From assembly GCF_009905375.1 (NCBI RefSeq), contig NC_133647.1:168500275-168564274 (forward strand): a stretch of 64,000 nt of DNA, written 5' to 3'. Origin of the DNA: Apium graveolens (Eukaryota > Streptophyta > Magnoliopsida > Apiales > Apiaceae). Positions 54,801 through 64,000 of this stretch are shown here, piece after piece. Under the pieces are notes generated by a model. It was not told the origin of the DNA. It was given only the letters and a program-made list of their open reading frames with translations, and ran no database searches. A program made the position numbers and the translations under genes. Positions within the stretch are counted from its first letter, which is position 1; each line of letters begins with the position of its first letter.

Positions 54801-55914
54801 AGCTCCCAGAGATTGGCATAAAAAGTTTGATGAAACTATATTGCCTTTCAGTTATAAGATTAATGAAAGTGATAAGTGTGTCTACACTAAAGTTAAAGGT
54901 AATGAGTGTGTTATCTTGTGCCTATATGTGGATGATATTTTATTGTTTGGAACCAATATTGAGATTATTAACGAGACTAAAGAATTCTTGAAAAGGCATT
55001 TTGAAATGAAGGATATGGGTGAGGCAAGTGTGATTCTTGGAATCAAATTGATTCAGTCCACTGAAGGAATAACCTTGACTCAATCTCATTATATAGAGAA
55101 ATCTATACTTGAGAAATATGGTTATTCACAGTGTAGAATCGCTAGTACACCTTATGATTCGAAAGTTGCCCTTGTCAAGAATACTTCAGGAGTGCCTGTG
55201 TCTCAGTTAAGGTATTCTCAGATTATTGGGAGCTTGCAGTATCTTGCTAACTGTACTAGACCAGATATTTCATATTCTGTGTCTAAATTGGCGAGATATA
55301 CAAGCTGTCCAAACAGAACTCATTGGGATGCTCTTGATAGAGTACTTAGATATCTAAAAGGCACAATGTACCTTAGTTTACACTACAGGAGATTTCCCGG
55401 TGTGCTTGAAGGGTACAGTGATGCAAGTTGGATAGCTAAGAAGTCTGGTTCCAATGGAGTGACTGGATACGTGTTCACCTTGGCTGGTGGAGCAATATCC
55501 TGGAAGTCAAGCAGACAGACTATTGTTACTCGGTCTACTTTTGAGGCTGAGTTGTGTGCACTTGATGCCACAGGGACGGAGGCTGAATGGTTACACGGAC
55601 TTATGTCTGCAATACCTGTAGTAAGCAGACCGCTTCCTGCTATTGCTATTCACTGTGATAGTCGAACAACTATCGACAAGATTAGCAGTAAAAAGCATAA
55701 TGCTAAAACTAAGAGACACATCCAAGTTAGACTCAAGTCTATAAGGGGTTTAGTGACTGATAGGATCATAGCTATAGAGTTCATAGGAACTCAGAATAAT
55801 ATAGCTGATCCTCTTACTAAAGGACTGGAACCTGCAGTGGTCCTTAAGTCAAGGTTGGGGATGGGATTGTCAACCCATCATAATTCATCAACAGTAGGAA
55901 CCCAATACACATGA
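51802..55914 (+). CDS. Copia Gag-Pol polyprotein, full length
   Basis: 1370 aa from ATG 51802, the first Met after the 5' LTR that begins a plausible Gag; the frame is open further upstream into the LTR. Gag: FNGGIGFSRWQKRMKLWL, a UBN2-like core, and the knuckle CWSCGQVGHWSKDC near 52630-52671. Protease: WLIDTGANVH near 52846. Integrase: WHARLGHLNF with C-x2-C, Asp in LVHTDICEF, Asp in RSDRGGEYTS, Glu in NGVAERKNRT. RT: MDVKTAFLHG, KSIYGLKQAPR, CLYVDDILLFG. RNase H: GYSDASW, STFEAELCALD, IHCDSRT. All catalytic residues I looked for are present and no stop interrupts the frame. Confidence 0.95.
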   Translation: MVNESEVIVGGGSSSGVTAGVIDWTTYSFPQAVELTGLPEKFNGGIGFSRWQKRMKLWLTIKGLWPVVEYEKPVVDQEKADTVKAFAKWAEKDGVARAAILAALTNTLFDVYSSDAYSAKLLWEKLDQTHNTDSQGLEKYSVARFLEFKLLDNKSMTEQVHEFEMIVHALKESGMNLPEKFKVMSVIEKLPKSWEEFSLSLKRQKGGITWTNLMLDISVQEQHKSKQGHVMPTEHGTSKVNIATVGQKRKAFAKKANSNKPKSDKDKAKKPKANKPCWSCGQVGHWSKDCPTKKAKKTEVAQANVVLGTASGPVVNMVVGEATASETNVDRYVSYNPVIFSTYLSNEWLIDTGANVHICADISLFVSYQQSHSLTVKMGNASAAQVHRVGNVDLKFPSGRILSLTRVHHVPDMRRNIISGSCLVSSGFEISFKCNKVVLIHTGTFFGKGYLSNGLFVINADPVLGSLNNNVIPTVNCIESSNIWHARLGHLNFGALKNMMNLELIPKYTIEKNSKCQVCVSAKQIRKPFHNVVRDSDLLDLVHTDICEFGGVLTKDQFRYFITFIDDSSRYCYVYLLRHKDEALSKFIIYKTEVEKQTSKLLKRLRSDRGGEYTSNAFNEFCANNGIVHEVTPPYTPESNGVAERKNRTFKDMINSMLINSGLPKYMWGEALNTACHILNRVPLKHMDKTPLELWKGRMTSLKYLRVWGCLAKVLVPEHKRKKLGPKTVDCIFLGYLETTTAMRFLVLKSDIDGIVANTIVEFRDATFFEDVYPMKNGIPEMTSEEDPTHTSSSIPDHVEKMTNVGAEPSSSSIPKELEEPRRSKRAKIVKDFGGDFITYNIEDEPLTFRQAMDSSESRHWKGAIKSEIDSIVSNGTWELVDLPPGCSTIGCKCVFKRKLNPDGSIDKYKARLVAKGFKQKEGIDYFDTYSPVARMVTIRMLIALASVHGLIIHQMDVKTAFLHGELEEEIYMDQPDGFVASGNERKVCKLIKSIYGLKQAPRDWHKKFDETILPFSYKINESDKCVYTKVKGNECVILCLYVDDILLFGTNIEIINETKEFLKRHFEMKDMGEASVILGIKLIQSTEGITLTQSHYIEKSILEKYGYSQCRIASTPYDSKVALVKNTSGVPVSQLRYSQIIGSLQYLANCTRPDISYSVSKLARYTSCPNRTHWDALDRVLRYLKGTMYLSLHYRRFPGVLEGYSDASWIAKKSGSNGVTGYVFTLAGGAISWKSSRQTIVTRSTFEAELCALDATGTEAEWLHGLMSAIPVVSRPLPAIAIHCDSRTTIDKISSKKHNAKTKRHIQVRLKSIRGLVTDRIIAIEFIGTQNNIADPLTKGLEPAVVLKSRLGMGLSTHHNSSTVGTQYT

Positions 55915-56437
55915 GAGGAGATCCCTTGAAGTGTATTCAATGGGTAATAACAAGCTGTAAGGATGAGTTGGTAGTACCTTTGCTACATAGATGATACTAC
56001 AGTATCTGAATCTATCCCCTGTAAACCTAGAAGGTACTGACACTGCCAGAAAAGCAAGAGTGTTGAAACTCTGAATGGGATCAAGTCATTTGACGAGATA
56101 GAGGCAGTATATCTCTGGAGATGCCCAGCTAAGCGAATGTAATTGTGTGGTCGCAATTAGAGGATAGGGTTAATCCTTGAAGCATTCGACGAACAGGATC
56201 GAGACATGACCATTAATGTCTCAAAGCCGTAGATTGGCACCATAACCTTTGACTTGTCGTCGTCTATGGAATATGGTTATACTAAACGGATTAAGATTCA
56301 AGGTGAAACATTCCATCTGAGTCCGATAGCCATTGAAGTAGAGGAATTAGGAGGGTTCAAACCCGGAAGGGTACCGACTCTGAAAAACAAGTCATGATAG
56401 GAAATTGATCACATTTCTGTATGGATTTGTGGGGGAT
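55915..56437 (+). other. Copia 3' untranslated region
   Basis: Non-coding between the pol stop and the 3' LTR, ending in the polypurine tract GTGGGGGAT. No extra ORF. Confidence 0.8.
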
Positions 56438-57852
56438 TGTTAGAAAATTAGGATTTTAGAGCTTAATTTAATTATGTTCTTGATGTTAATCCTAAAATCT
56501 AATGATTGGAAATTGTTCAATGATATTTGAACTTAAATTTTCATGTATGGTTTTAAGAATTTTCTTAATGAAATCCATATGAAATGAGGGATGAAAGTAG
56601 CTTGGAAAAGCTTGGAAAATCTGAGAATGTTTGTCCCACATTGAAATAAATAAAGGGGGTTGTGTGCTTTAAATGGTATTACCCACATGAGTAGTATACA
56701 ACTACTAAGGTGTGTGATGGTCCATTATGTTGTTGTGTGCTTCACACACACACACACACACACACACGCGCCCCGCCCCGCCCCGCCACGCACCGCACCG
56801 CACCGCACCGCACCGGACCGGACCGGACCGGAACGGGTCAGGTCGAAGGGCGATTTGGGCGAATGTCTCGGCGTCTCGCGTACGCGAGGCGACCTGGGCG
56901 AGGATTTTATTTATTTGAGAATTATTTTAATTCGAATTTATTTATCGGTGATTGGATTATTGGGCTGGGTTCTGAAATAGGCTAAGTAGTCTAAATATAT
57001 TGAACCTGCAAATAATCTGATCTGTAACAAGTTCTGATATAAGAATCAGAACTTAAGAACTGATGAATAAAATCAGAACTTAACAAGTTCTGATATAAGA
57101 ATCAGAACTTAAGTACTGATGAGTCGAATCAGAACTTAAATACTGATGAGTCGAATCAGAACTTAACTTAAGTTCTGATAATAATGTGGGTGTTAATGTG
57201 AAAAGCTGTTACAAATAATTTAAATTCAAAAGCTGTTCAGTTTTGATTTTTTCATTTATGAATTCAAAATCTGATCAGTTTTGATTTATTTTTTTTTCAT
57301 TAATGGAGCAGTTTAATTCAGACATTAAGTGTGTGGACAGTTTCATTTTTCCTCTCCTATAAATAGAGGCTAAACTGAATGAATACAACACACTACATTC
57401 TCATCTCTTCTCTTCAACCTCTCTGCATTTCTCTCCCATAAGTCCTGAAGTGCTGATATTTTCCGGCGACTGAGGTGCTGGTCGAAGTGGAGGTTTTGTT
57501 GCTGCTGTTAACATAAACTCCGAGCTGTTTTATCCTGGTGGAGATATTGCGCACATCCCAAACGCAACAGGTAGGGGGCAATAATCTCTTCAAGAGCAGC
57601 CTGGACTTCGAGCAAGGCCTGGTGACTCAGTTGTGATTATTTTCTTGGCATTTTGTATCTGTAAACCTTTATTTCAGTCACTGTTGAAAGCTATGGTTTC
57701 GGGTACATCTTTCTTTCTCTCTTCGTTATTTCAGTTACTGATTTTGTTTACCTGCATGTTTTGTTTTGTTAACTGTGGTCTTGGCCTAAACTTGTTAAAT
57801 TCTTTATACACTTGCCTCTATGTTGCTATACTTGTTAGTGAGTTTCTCAACA
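56438..57852 (+). repeat. Copia 3' LTR
   Basis: 1415 bp, nearly identical to the 5' LTR apart from the microsatellite. TATA box CTATAAATAG at about 57357. Confidence 0.95.
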
Positions 57853-57892
57853 GTCCGTAACCAATGTAAGTTCGGGACAAATATGACAAATA

Positions 57893-59374
57893 TGTTAACA
57901 TATATGATGATACTATATTATTTGATAGTTTCATTATTATAATAATTTTTTTGTTAAAATATTTTTCTTTATTATATACTGTTGTTGGCTATATAAATCC
58001 CTTTTTATTGTAATTAAGAATATGTCATATTATAATAAAATACTACATTTCTCTCTTCTCTCAATACTTTATCACGATATCAAGAGTTATGTTTCGATTC
58101 GGGATAGGTTGATGATGAGTTATATCAGGTTGGATTTCACATGTTGGGTTTAAAATATGTGTTCTAATTATTGTTTCTTCTTATCTTCTTCTTATTCAAA
58201 TCAGTTATTTTCTTTTTTTCTGGGATGATTTTGAGTTTTAATAATGACTATTTTTCTTCTTTGATTTGGTTGGATTTCTCGTGGGTCATACAACTTTTCT
58301 GCTGATTTTGGTTGGAACTCTCGTATAATTTTTCTGTTGGTTTTGGTTGGGACCCTAATACACACTCTCGGTCTCGCTTCAATGATTTTGACTCCTTGAT
58401 GATATTGTTTTTTCTCTTTTTTTCTCTCATCTTCCTTTCCTTTTCTCGTGTTGATGATGGAGTTAGCCCTAGGCACATTTGTATACTTCTCCGCTTTTTT
58501 GTTTTATTTATCTGGTGCTTCTAGACACATTGGCCCTTCGCGGGATTGGTGTAGGTTATTTGGTGCTCTAGGCTTATTGATTTAGTATATTTGGTTCTCT
58601 AGGCACATTGGTCATGCGAGAGATTGTTTAGTTTATTTGGTACTATAGGCATATTGGCCCTTTGAGGGATTTGTTTAGTTTATTTGGTGCTCTAGGTATA
58701 TTGGCCCGTCACGGGGATTGGTTTAGTTATGTGGTGCTCTTGGCACATTAATTTAGTTTATCTAGTGCTCTTGGCACACTAGCCCTTCGTGGAAATTGAT
58801 TAGCTTTGGATACAATTTGAATTGAGGTACAGTTTGGTTAAGGATGGGATACAGTTTGTTGACTTGGATTCAGTTATTTGGAGTTTGTATTAGGTTGATT
58901 ATGAAGTTTGATTTTGGATTAGAATTCAGTTTCGCATACAGTTTTGGTATTGTTTTCGATGGTTGTCGATTTGTTACTTTGGTGATTTGATTGCTTTATT
59001 TTCTCTTGGGTTACTGCATCTTAGGACGATTTCTCTTTTGTTGTTGTATTCTCCTTTATTGTTGCGTCTTTGGATTGGTTTGGAAGTTTTTGGTTTGTTT
59101 GGATTTGTAACTTTGTTTTTAGATTTGTTTGGATGCTCTTGAATCTGGTGTTGCAAATTCCTGATTTAAAATCGTGAGTTTGATGGGGGGATGTTAACAT
59201 ATATAATGATATTATATTATTAGATAGTTTCATTATTATAATAATTTCCTTATTATGATATTTTCCTTTATTATGTACGGTTGTTGGCTATATAAGCCTC
59301 TTTTCTATTAGAATCAAGAATAAGTCATATTATAATAAAACACTACCTTTCTCTCTTCTCTCAATACTTTATCA
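57893..59374 (+). mobile_element. Small non-autonomous LTR element (TRIM/LARD-like)
   Basis: Direct repeats of 182 and 183 bp (57893-58074 and 59192-59374) begin TGTTAACATATAT and end CTTTATCA. Just inside the left repeat is CGATATCAAGAG, a weak tRNA-iMet-type PBS; just before the right repeat is GATGGGGGGA, a polypurine tract. The flanks AAATA and AAAAA are a possible decayed target duplication. The 1.1-kb interior has no coding potential but holds tandem repeats. LTRs differ at roughly 20 of 182 positions, so it is old. A TATA-like CTATATAA lies in each LTR. Confidence 0.75.
58545..58800 (+). repeat. Degenerate tandem repeat inside the small LTR element
   Basis: About five or six degenerate units of variable length, very roughly 40-60 bp, built on TTTATTTGGTGCTCTAGGCA, CATTGGCCC and a GGGATTGGTTTAG end. 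Confidence 0.75.
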
Positions 59375-59595
59375 AAAAAAATTGGGCGAAATCACAAAAT
59401 TGGGCTCACGGTTTTTATTTTAATATAAATTTAAAGGAAATATATTCCGACAAATAAAATGAACTATCAAAATATGTTAACAAAAAAAAATTTCAAGAAT
59501 ATAATTAAAATTAGAGGCTCTTCTCGCACATTAAAAAAAGTCATTCTCGTTTATTTCGTGAAAGGGGCATCTAAAACATTTTCAACGTCCACTTT
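59375..59595. other. Host DNA between elements
   Basis: AT-rich, no feature seen. Confidence 0.5.
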
Positions 59596-61142
59596 TGTTA
59601 GTTTTTGTGCCCTAAAGACAACACTATGATATTTTAGTTAAGACATTTGGATTATTAATGGTAATGTTCTATCGATTATTCCCTTTATAATTTATTAATT
59701 CTTAAATTACTGCGATAAAAATGTTAGATTAATAAATTTCATTGGAATATGATATGCAATTCTATATTTCTAAGTACGTGACTTAGAAATGAGATTATGA
59801 GAATAGTATCAATATTCCTAAAGGCCCCTAATCGAGTATTATTATTAAGGGACAATAATAATGCATTAAGACTAGTGTGTTTGTTGACTGATGATCACAT
59901 CTCATTGATCATAAGTATAGTAATACTGAACTAAAAAATACAGGCATATGTAAATGTAGATGGTGCAGGACAGAACCGATGTGAGATTCTACATGTCTGT
60001 TATGTCATAAGTAATTCTCAGAGTGATAATGATGTAATGGTCCTTAGACCTGAAGTAATTATATTTCTATACGAGAATTAATATACATTGATTCCATTAA
60101 AAGTTATCCTTGATCGGATAATGATAAAAGTGGACATTGAGTATATTATAAATCGTATGGGAAATATGAATGATCTAGATGAGATTTAACCTTCCTATTT
60201 TAGGAGTGATATTATTGGTCTCTTGTGTGAGCTAGACTATGAAATGTGTAGTCACGCTCAAATGTTGATTTGATATGATAGTCTACTCATTGATCAAGGA
60301 AACTTGGATTAAACTATGATGAGGATGACACATTACATGCCTCTAGTTTAATCTATAATATTTTGTTAAAGGAAATATATTACATTGTACATTATTCACT
60401 AAAGGTTTAATCAATCACCGATTCAATTATTATTACTTCGGTAGTAATGATGTATTACTAGATGTCGCTCATTGTTTACGATTTTATATTAGATTTAAAA
60501 TTCGTTGTCAACGTAATAATAACCTATATGGTCACACACAAAAAATGCTTGAAGGATTATTTAATTTAAATTGGATTTAAATTAAATTAAAATAGTTTGA
60601 ATTATTTATAATATTAATTAAGTATGACTTAATTAATTAGATAAATAATGATATTCGAATTTACTAATGTCAATTATGAAATTCAGTTGTTAAATAATTA
60701 AGTGTGACTTAATTATTATACAAATACGAATTTCGAATTAATAATAACTCCTAATTAGTTAAGAGTTATAATTCTTTTTCTCTCTATATAATATCTCTTG
60801 TGTGGCTGATTTTACATGCAAGACTTTTACTAAAACTCTAGCCTCCAAGAGAGAAGATGGAGAGATTAAGAAAAAATGAGTTTGTGTTAGTACACATCTA
60901 ATCCTTGAGTTCAAGCATTCGTGTGGATACCGATAGAGCGTAGATCGCGAGAGCGGGATGCGTGGTGATTGAACAATCTTTGGATCTCCATTATTCAACC
61001 AATTTGTAAAGTTTCTTAAGGTAAACAATCTACAAATTAAATATTTGTTTTTCGCATGAATCCTGCGGTGGGTTTCGAAAATTCTGGTTTATCACGTTTT
61101 TAATTACTATTTTCGTTGCGTTTATGTGCTCGAAACCCTTCA
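59596..61142 (+). repeat. Probable 5' LTR of a further Copia element
   Basis: The right end is set by ...CCCTTCA followed by ATGGCATCAGAGC, a close match to the tRNA-iMet primer site (TGGTATCAGAGC). The proposed left end TGTTAGTTTTTG at 59596 is the best TG start but cannot be checked, as the 3' LTR lies outside the window. A TATA-like CTATATAATA sits at about 60784. Confidence 0.6.
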
Positions 61143-61157
61143 ATGGCATCAGAGCTA
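61143..61157 (+). other. Primer-binding site, tRNA-iMet type
   Basis: ATGGCATCAGAGCT follows the LTR end; 11 of 12 core positions match TGGTATCAGAGC. Confidence 0.8.
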
Positions 61158-64000
61158 CTTGCGAAAAGTGTTTAATTCATTTATGTGTTTAATGTTTTTA
61201 TGATGATAACATGTATACAATATTCCATGACTGTTATGTATGCGATTTTGTATGTTTTATATGTTGTTATGTTTATATATGCGTATGTATGTATATGTTT
61301 TGAATATATGATATTCATGAGAGTTGTATAATCATATTATGATTATATAATCTGTATATATACTAATATATACATGTTTTGTGTTTGTTGTTATTATAAG
61401 AATCGTATTTGATACTATTCCGAATCGGAAGCAGCGAATTTGCTGAAATCTGTGTCCGGTGTCCGATTTTGGCGAATGAATACGCTATTTCATATGGAAT
61501 CGAGTGTCTGAACAAAACTCTATTTGATCTGTAAGGTGTTTAACGTCGTTTAGGTCTTGTAATCTGCCATTTAATGTAATCAGATTTAATTTTGAATTTT
61601 CTGATTTTTGCCATATCTGGTTTTTATGATTAGATCATGATGGGTATGATATGTTAAGATCATATTATGTGTTTTAATATGTTCTTATGTGTTAATTGAG
61701 CATGGTGGATGGTTATGGCTTATGACCTTAGGTTAATGGTTTTGGTTTTTTTAAATACGGCTTGCATGTCGTTCGATCTTGTAATTATTAAATCTCGAAT
61801 GTATCTCGAGTTGTTCTTGTAAGTTCATTAGATTATTTTTATATTTCATTCTCGTAATGTACACGAAGACATGAAGATTTGAAGATCAAGGAAGGGTAAT
61901 CCCACATTGAGGTCATCTAAGGAAGCAATACAAGAAAAAAGACAAGTAATAGTTAGCATGTATTTATTTTCCACCTTAGATTGACCTAGATCTTTGTCAT
62001 TAGCTTGATAAAGATCACATAGGATGAAGTCATAACCAACCACATTTAATTTATCGCACTTTACATATATATGCTCATATGATAATTGTATGTATATAGT
62101 AGTTTATAAAGATGCATGCTTCATTAGATTAATGATGTATCTATTAGATACGACATTCATGCCATGCTTGTTAAACAAGATAAAATCTATAACGACTCAA
62201 GATTTTAAAATGAACAAACGATTATGAGATTCTCGTGTTTATGAAATATGGAATAAAATACAAATTTTCTTTGTTTCTGACATGGGGCGATTTTGTCAAA
62301 AGCGAGTTCATTGAACTTGTAAAGTTGTGGGTTTTAAGCAAGACCATTGTGACTCCCTCACTACCTGGAAATCAAACCATTTACGAATATTGATTTGAAG
62401 TATTTTATTCAAGAAAAAATTGGGAATCTCTTTATGATGGGATCATGATCGTTTTAAAATTAACAAAACCCTAGAGTTAATATTAAGTTGATCAGATGCC
62501 TTCCAATGAGTCCAATGCGTTAACCCCTAGATCGACAAGGAGTGGGTTCGCCAAAGCGAAGTACTTCCATCCATCGTGCGAGATGTGTTGAAGTATATTG
62601 ATACTTTTTGAATATTGGGTTTGACTTAACTAAGTTACCACAATAGGATTGTGAACTTAGAGTCATAGAGTTTGGCGAGATTTATTAGATAAATATGAAC
62701 AAATGTTGTTCCACCAAACTATCCAAGAGTTATATAGTTGATATAAATGACAAATGTTGTCTACCTAAATAATCATGTTTTAGGAGAAAAGCCAAAGTTA
62801 GCCTAACGCATGGTGAAATATGGATCTTGGCTCACTAGAAAGGATATAGAAGATATTATTTCCGAATTAATAGTTAGGGCTATTGATTTGATAAAAATAG
62901 TGGGAGATATATATTGTGAATATATATATATATATATGAATAATCACTTGAACATAATTTAATGATCATCTATAGACTAAGTCATTTTATGCACTTTAAT
63001 ATTGTAGATATTAAATGACAAATAACACAAATAACTTCTCTATGTAATAGTTCTTGAGAAGGACAAGCTGACATGAAATAATTTCATCAATTGACATGGG
63101 AACTTGAGGATTGTCCTCAGGTTCAAGGATGTCACTCAAACCCCTCCCTTATTTCTTTTAGTTGAGAATGAAACATGTGCTGAATAAAATGCTTACCAGA
63201 AGCAAATTGATTATGCAACTGATGTTTCATGTCTCATGCTTGTAATTATGAGTTGAGCTTTAGAAGCAATAAGAGCATAATGATGTTTATGATATGATTG
63301 AGCACTTTCAAAGGATGTTTGAATGATAAGCTCGTCAGAAAGATTTGACAATAATAAGGAACCATACTTTTGTATTAATGGGAGAATGATATCCGGTTGG
63401 ACCACATGTTCTAAAGATAATAGGTATATGTACCTTGATATTTTGGGTTTCAAGAATTATCCAGAGACTCATCTTGATTTGATCAAACAATCTTTGAACA
63501 ACTTATATTCTTAGTTTGTTAAGAACAAAAGGAATGAGATAGACAGAACACTCACTGAGTTGTTAAGCATGTTTAGAATGCTGAAAATAACACGGTAAAG
63601 GCATGAATTCCATATATGGAATACAAATGGGAAAGGAAAGTGGACATGCAAGGTGAAGATTTGATCTTATTCGGTGCCAAACCAAAGTCCAATCCCAAAG
63701 AGCTTTTGAATCCTGATAGTGGTGGTGTTGAAGAAGATGATTGTCATTTCTGTGGAAATAACTGGATGATCGGAAGCTAAATTGTCGAGCTTGTTTGGGA
63801 GATTTAAAGAAGAAGACTAGCAATGGTCAAGGTTCAGGTATCGGGTTAGAATTGGAACAAAAGTTGTTGCTCTAGTTGAAGGAACTCGATACCTAATTTT
63901 GCCCATAAGGCGAGATTGAGAAGTTGATAAATTGTTATTACGTGTCTGCCTTTAACGGATACATTAAATCAATTTCTTGTCAGGACAAGAAAGGTTTTCA
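61158..64000 (+). pseudogene. Decayed Copia internal region with gag remnants
   Basis: No long open frame. Gag traces appear in several plus-strand frames: around 63050-63140 (NNFIN, then HGNLRIVLRFKDV, like the LTG-NY-x-W-x5-IVL segment), 63280-63320 (YDMIEHFQRMFE), 63545-63590 (TLTELLSMF) and 63735-63835 (zinc-knuckle-like CHFCG and then LGDLKKKTSNGQGSG). Stops and shifts separate them. The untranslated leader before 63000 is long and featureless. The element continues past the window. Confidence 0.65.

Larger units (their letters stand above)
50382..57852 (+). mobile_element. Young Ty1/Copia element, apparently intact
   Basis: LTRs at 50382-51763 (1382 bp) and 56438-57852 (1415 bp) begin TGTTAG and end CTCAACA. 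A perfect target duplication GTCCG lies at 50377-50381 and 57853-57857. One uninterrupted gag-pol frame lies between. Polypurine tract TTTGTGGGGGAT precedes the 3' LTR. Outside the microsatellite the LTRs differ at about nine positions by eye, so insertion is recent. The clade was not assigned. Confidence 0.95.

Noticed and set aside
58201..58524. Short frames in the small LTR element
   Set aside because: Low-complexity T-rich DNA read in several frames; no domain and no conservation signal.

Overview
This is nuclear DNA of a flowering plant, most likely a eudicot with a large, repeat-rich genome. The evidence is nested LTR retrotransposons of Sirevirus, Ty3/Tat and other Copia type, a plant L1-type LINE, small TIR elements, and intron-containing host genes of plant-specific families (NIN-like RWP-RK/PB1, DIVARICATA-like MYB). 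I cannot name the species from sequence alone. No rRNA, tRNA or CRISPR was seen.

Layout. 1-2211: host DNA that is a diverged duplicate of about 49262-50280; it is split by a probable solo LTR (447-~1818) related to the Tat element further right. 2212-20732: an L1-type LINE bounded by an 18-bp target duplication; its endonuclease region is broken by a 13.1-kb Sirevirus-like Copia element (3851-16999, duplication TGGGA). 20751-22075: AT-rich host DNA with a long-TIR MITE candidate (21005-21405). 22076-36010: a 13.9-kb Ty3/Tat-lineage element on the minus strand (1245-bp LTRs, duplication AAGAA), inserted in a decayed copy of the membrane-protein gene at 48616-49215. 36016-50381: the only host-gene island, holding a hAT-like element, an NLP-like gene with tandemly multiplied exons, a broken DIVARICATA-like MYB gene, a broken second NLP copy, the membrane-protein gene and a Stowaway-like MITE. 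50382-57852: a young, apparently intact Copia element (duplication GTCCG). 57893-59374: a small non-autonomous LTR element. 59596-64000: a 5' LTR and decayed gag region of another Copia element that runs off the window.

Most striking signal: the Tat element carries dozens of copies of the palindromic decamer GGACGCGTCC and near matches. They mostly occur as pairs with an 18- or 19-bp start-to-start period, in the LTRs, in non-coding DNA, in an antisense gene and in the sense pol linker. In coding DNA the 18-bp step equals six codons, so the motif appears as DAS/DAP peptides repeated every six residues on both strands. The host-gene highlight is an NLP-like gene in which an exon of exactly 186 nt is present four times, alternating with a second exon type, all in phase 1.

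Two of the other LTR elements (Sirevirus and the young Copia) carry their own, unrelated families of short inverted repeats in non-coding regions. Relative ages from LTR pairs compared by eye: Copia at 50 kb youngest (about 9 substitutions), Sirevirus intermediate (about 23), Tat older (about 5% or more), small LTR element oldest (about 11%). Splice sites, frames and differences were read by eye without alignment software.
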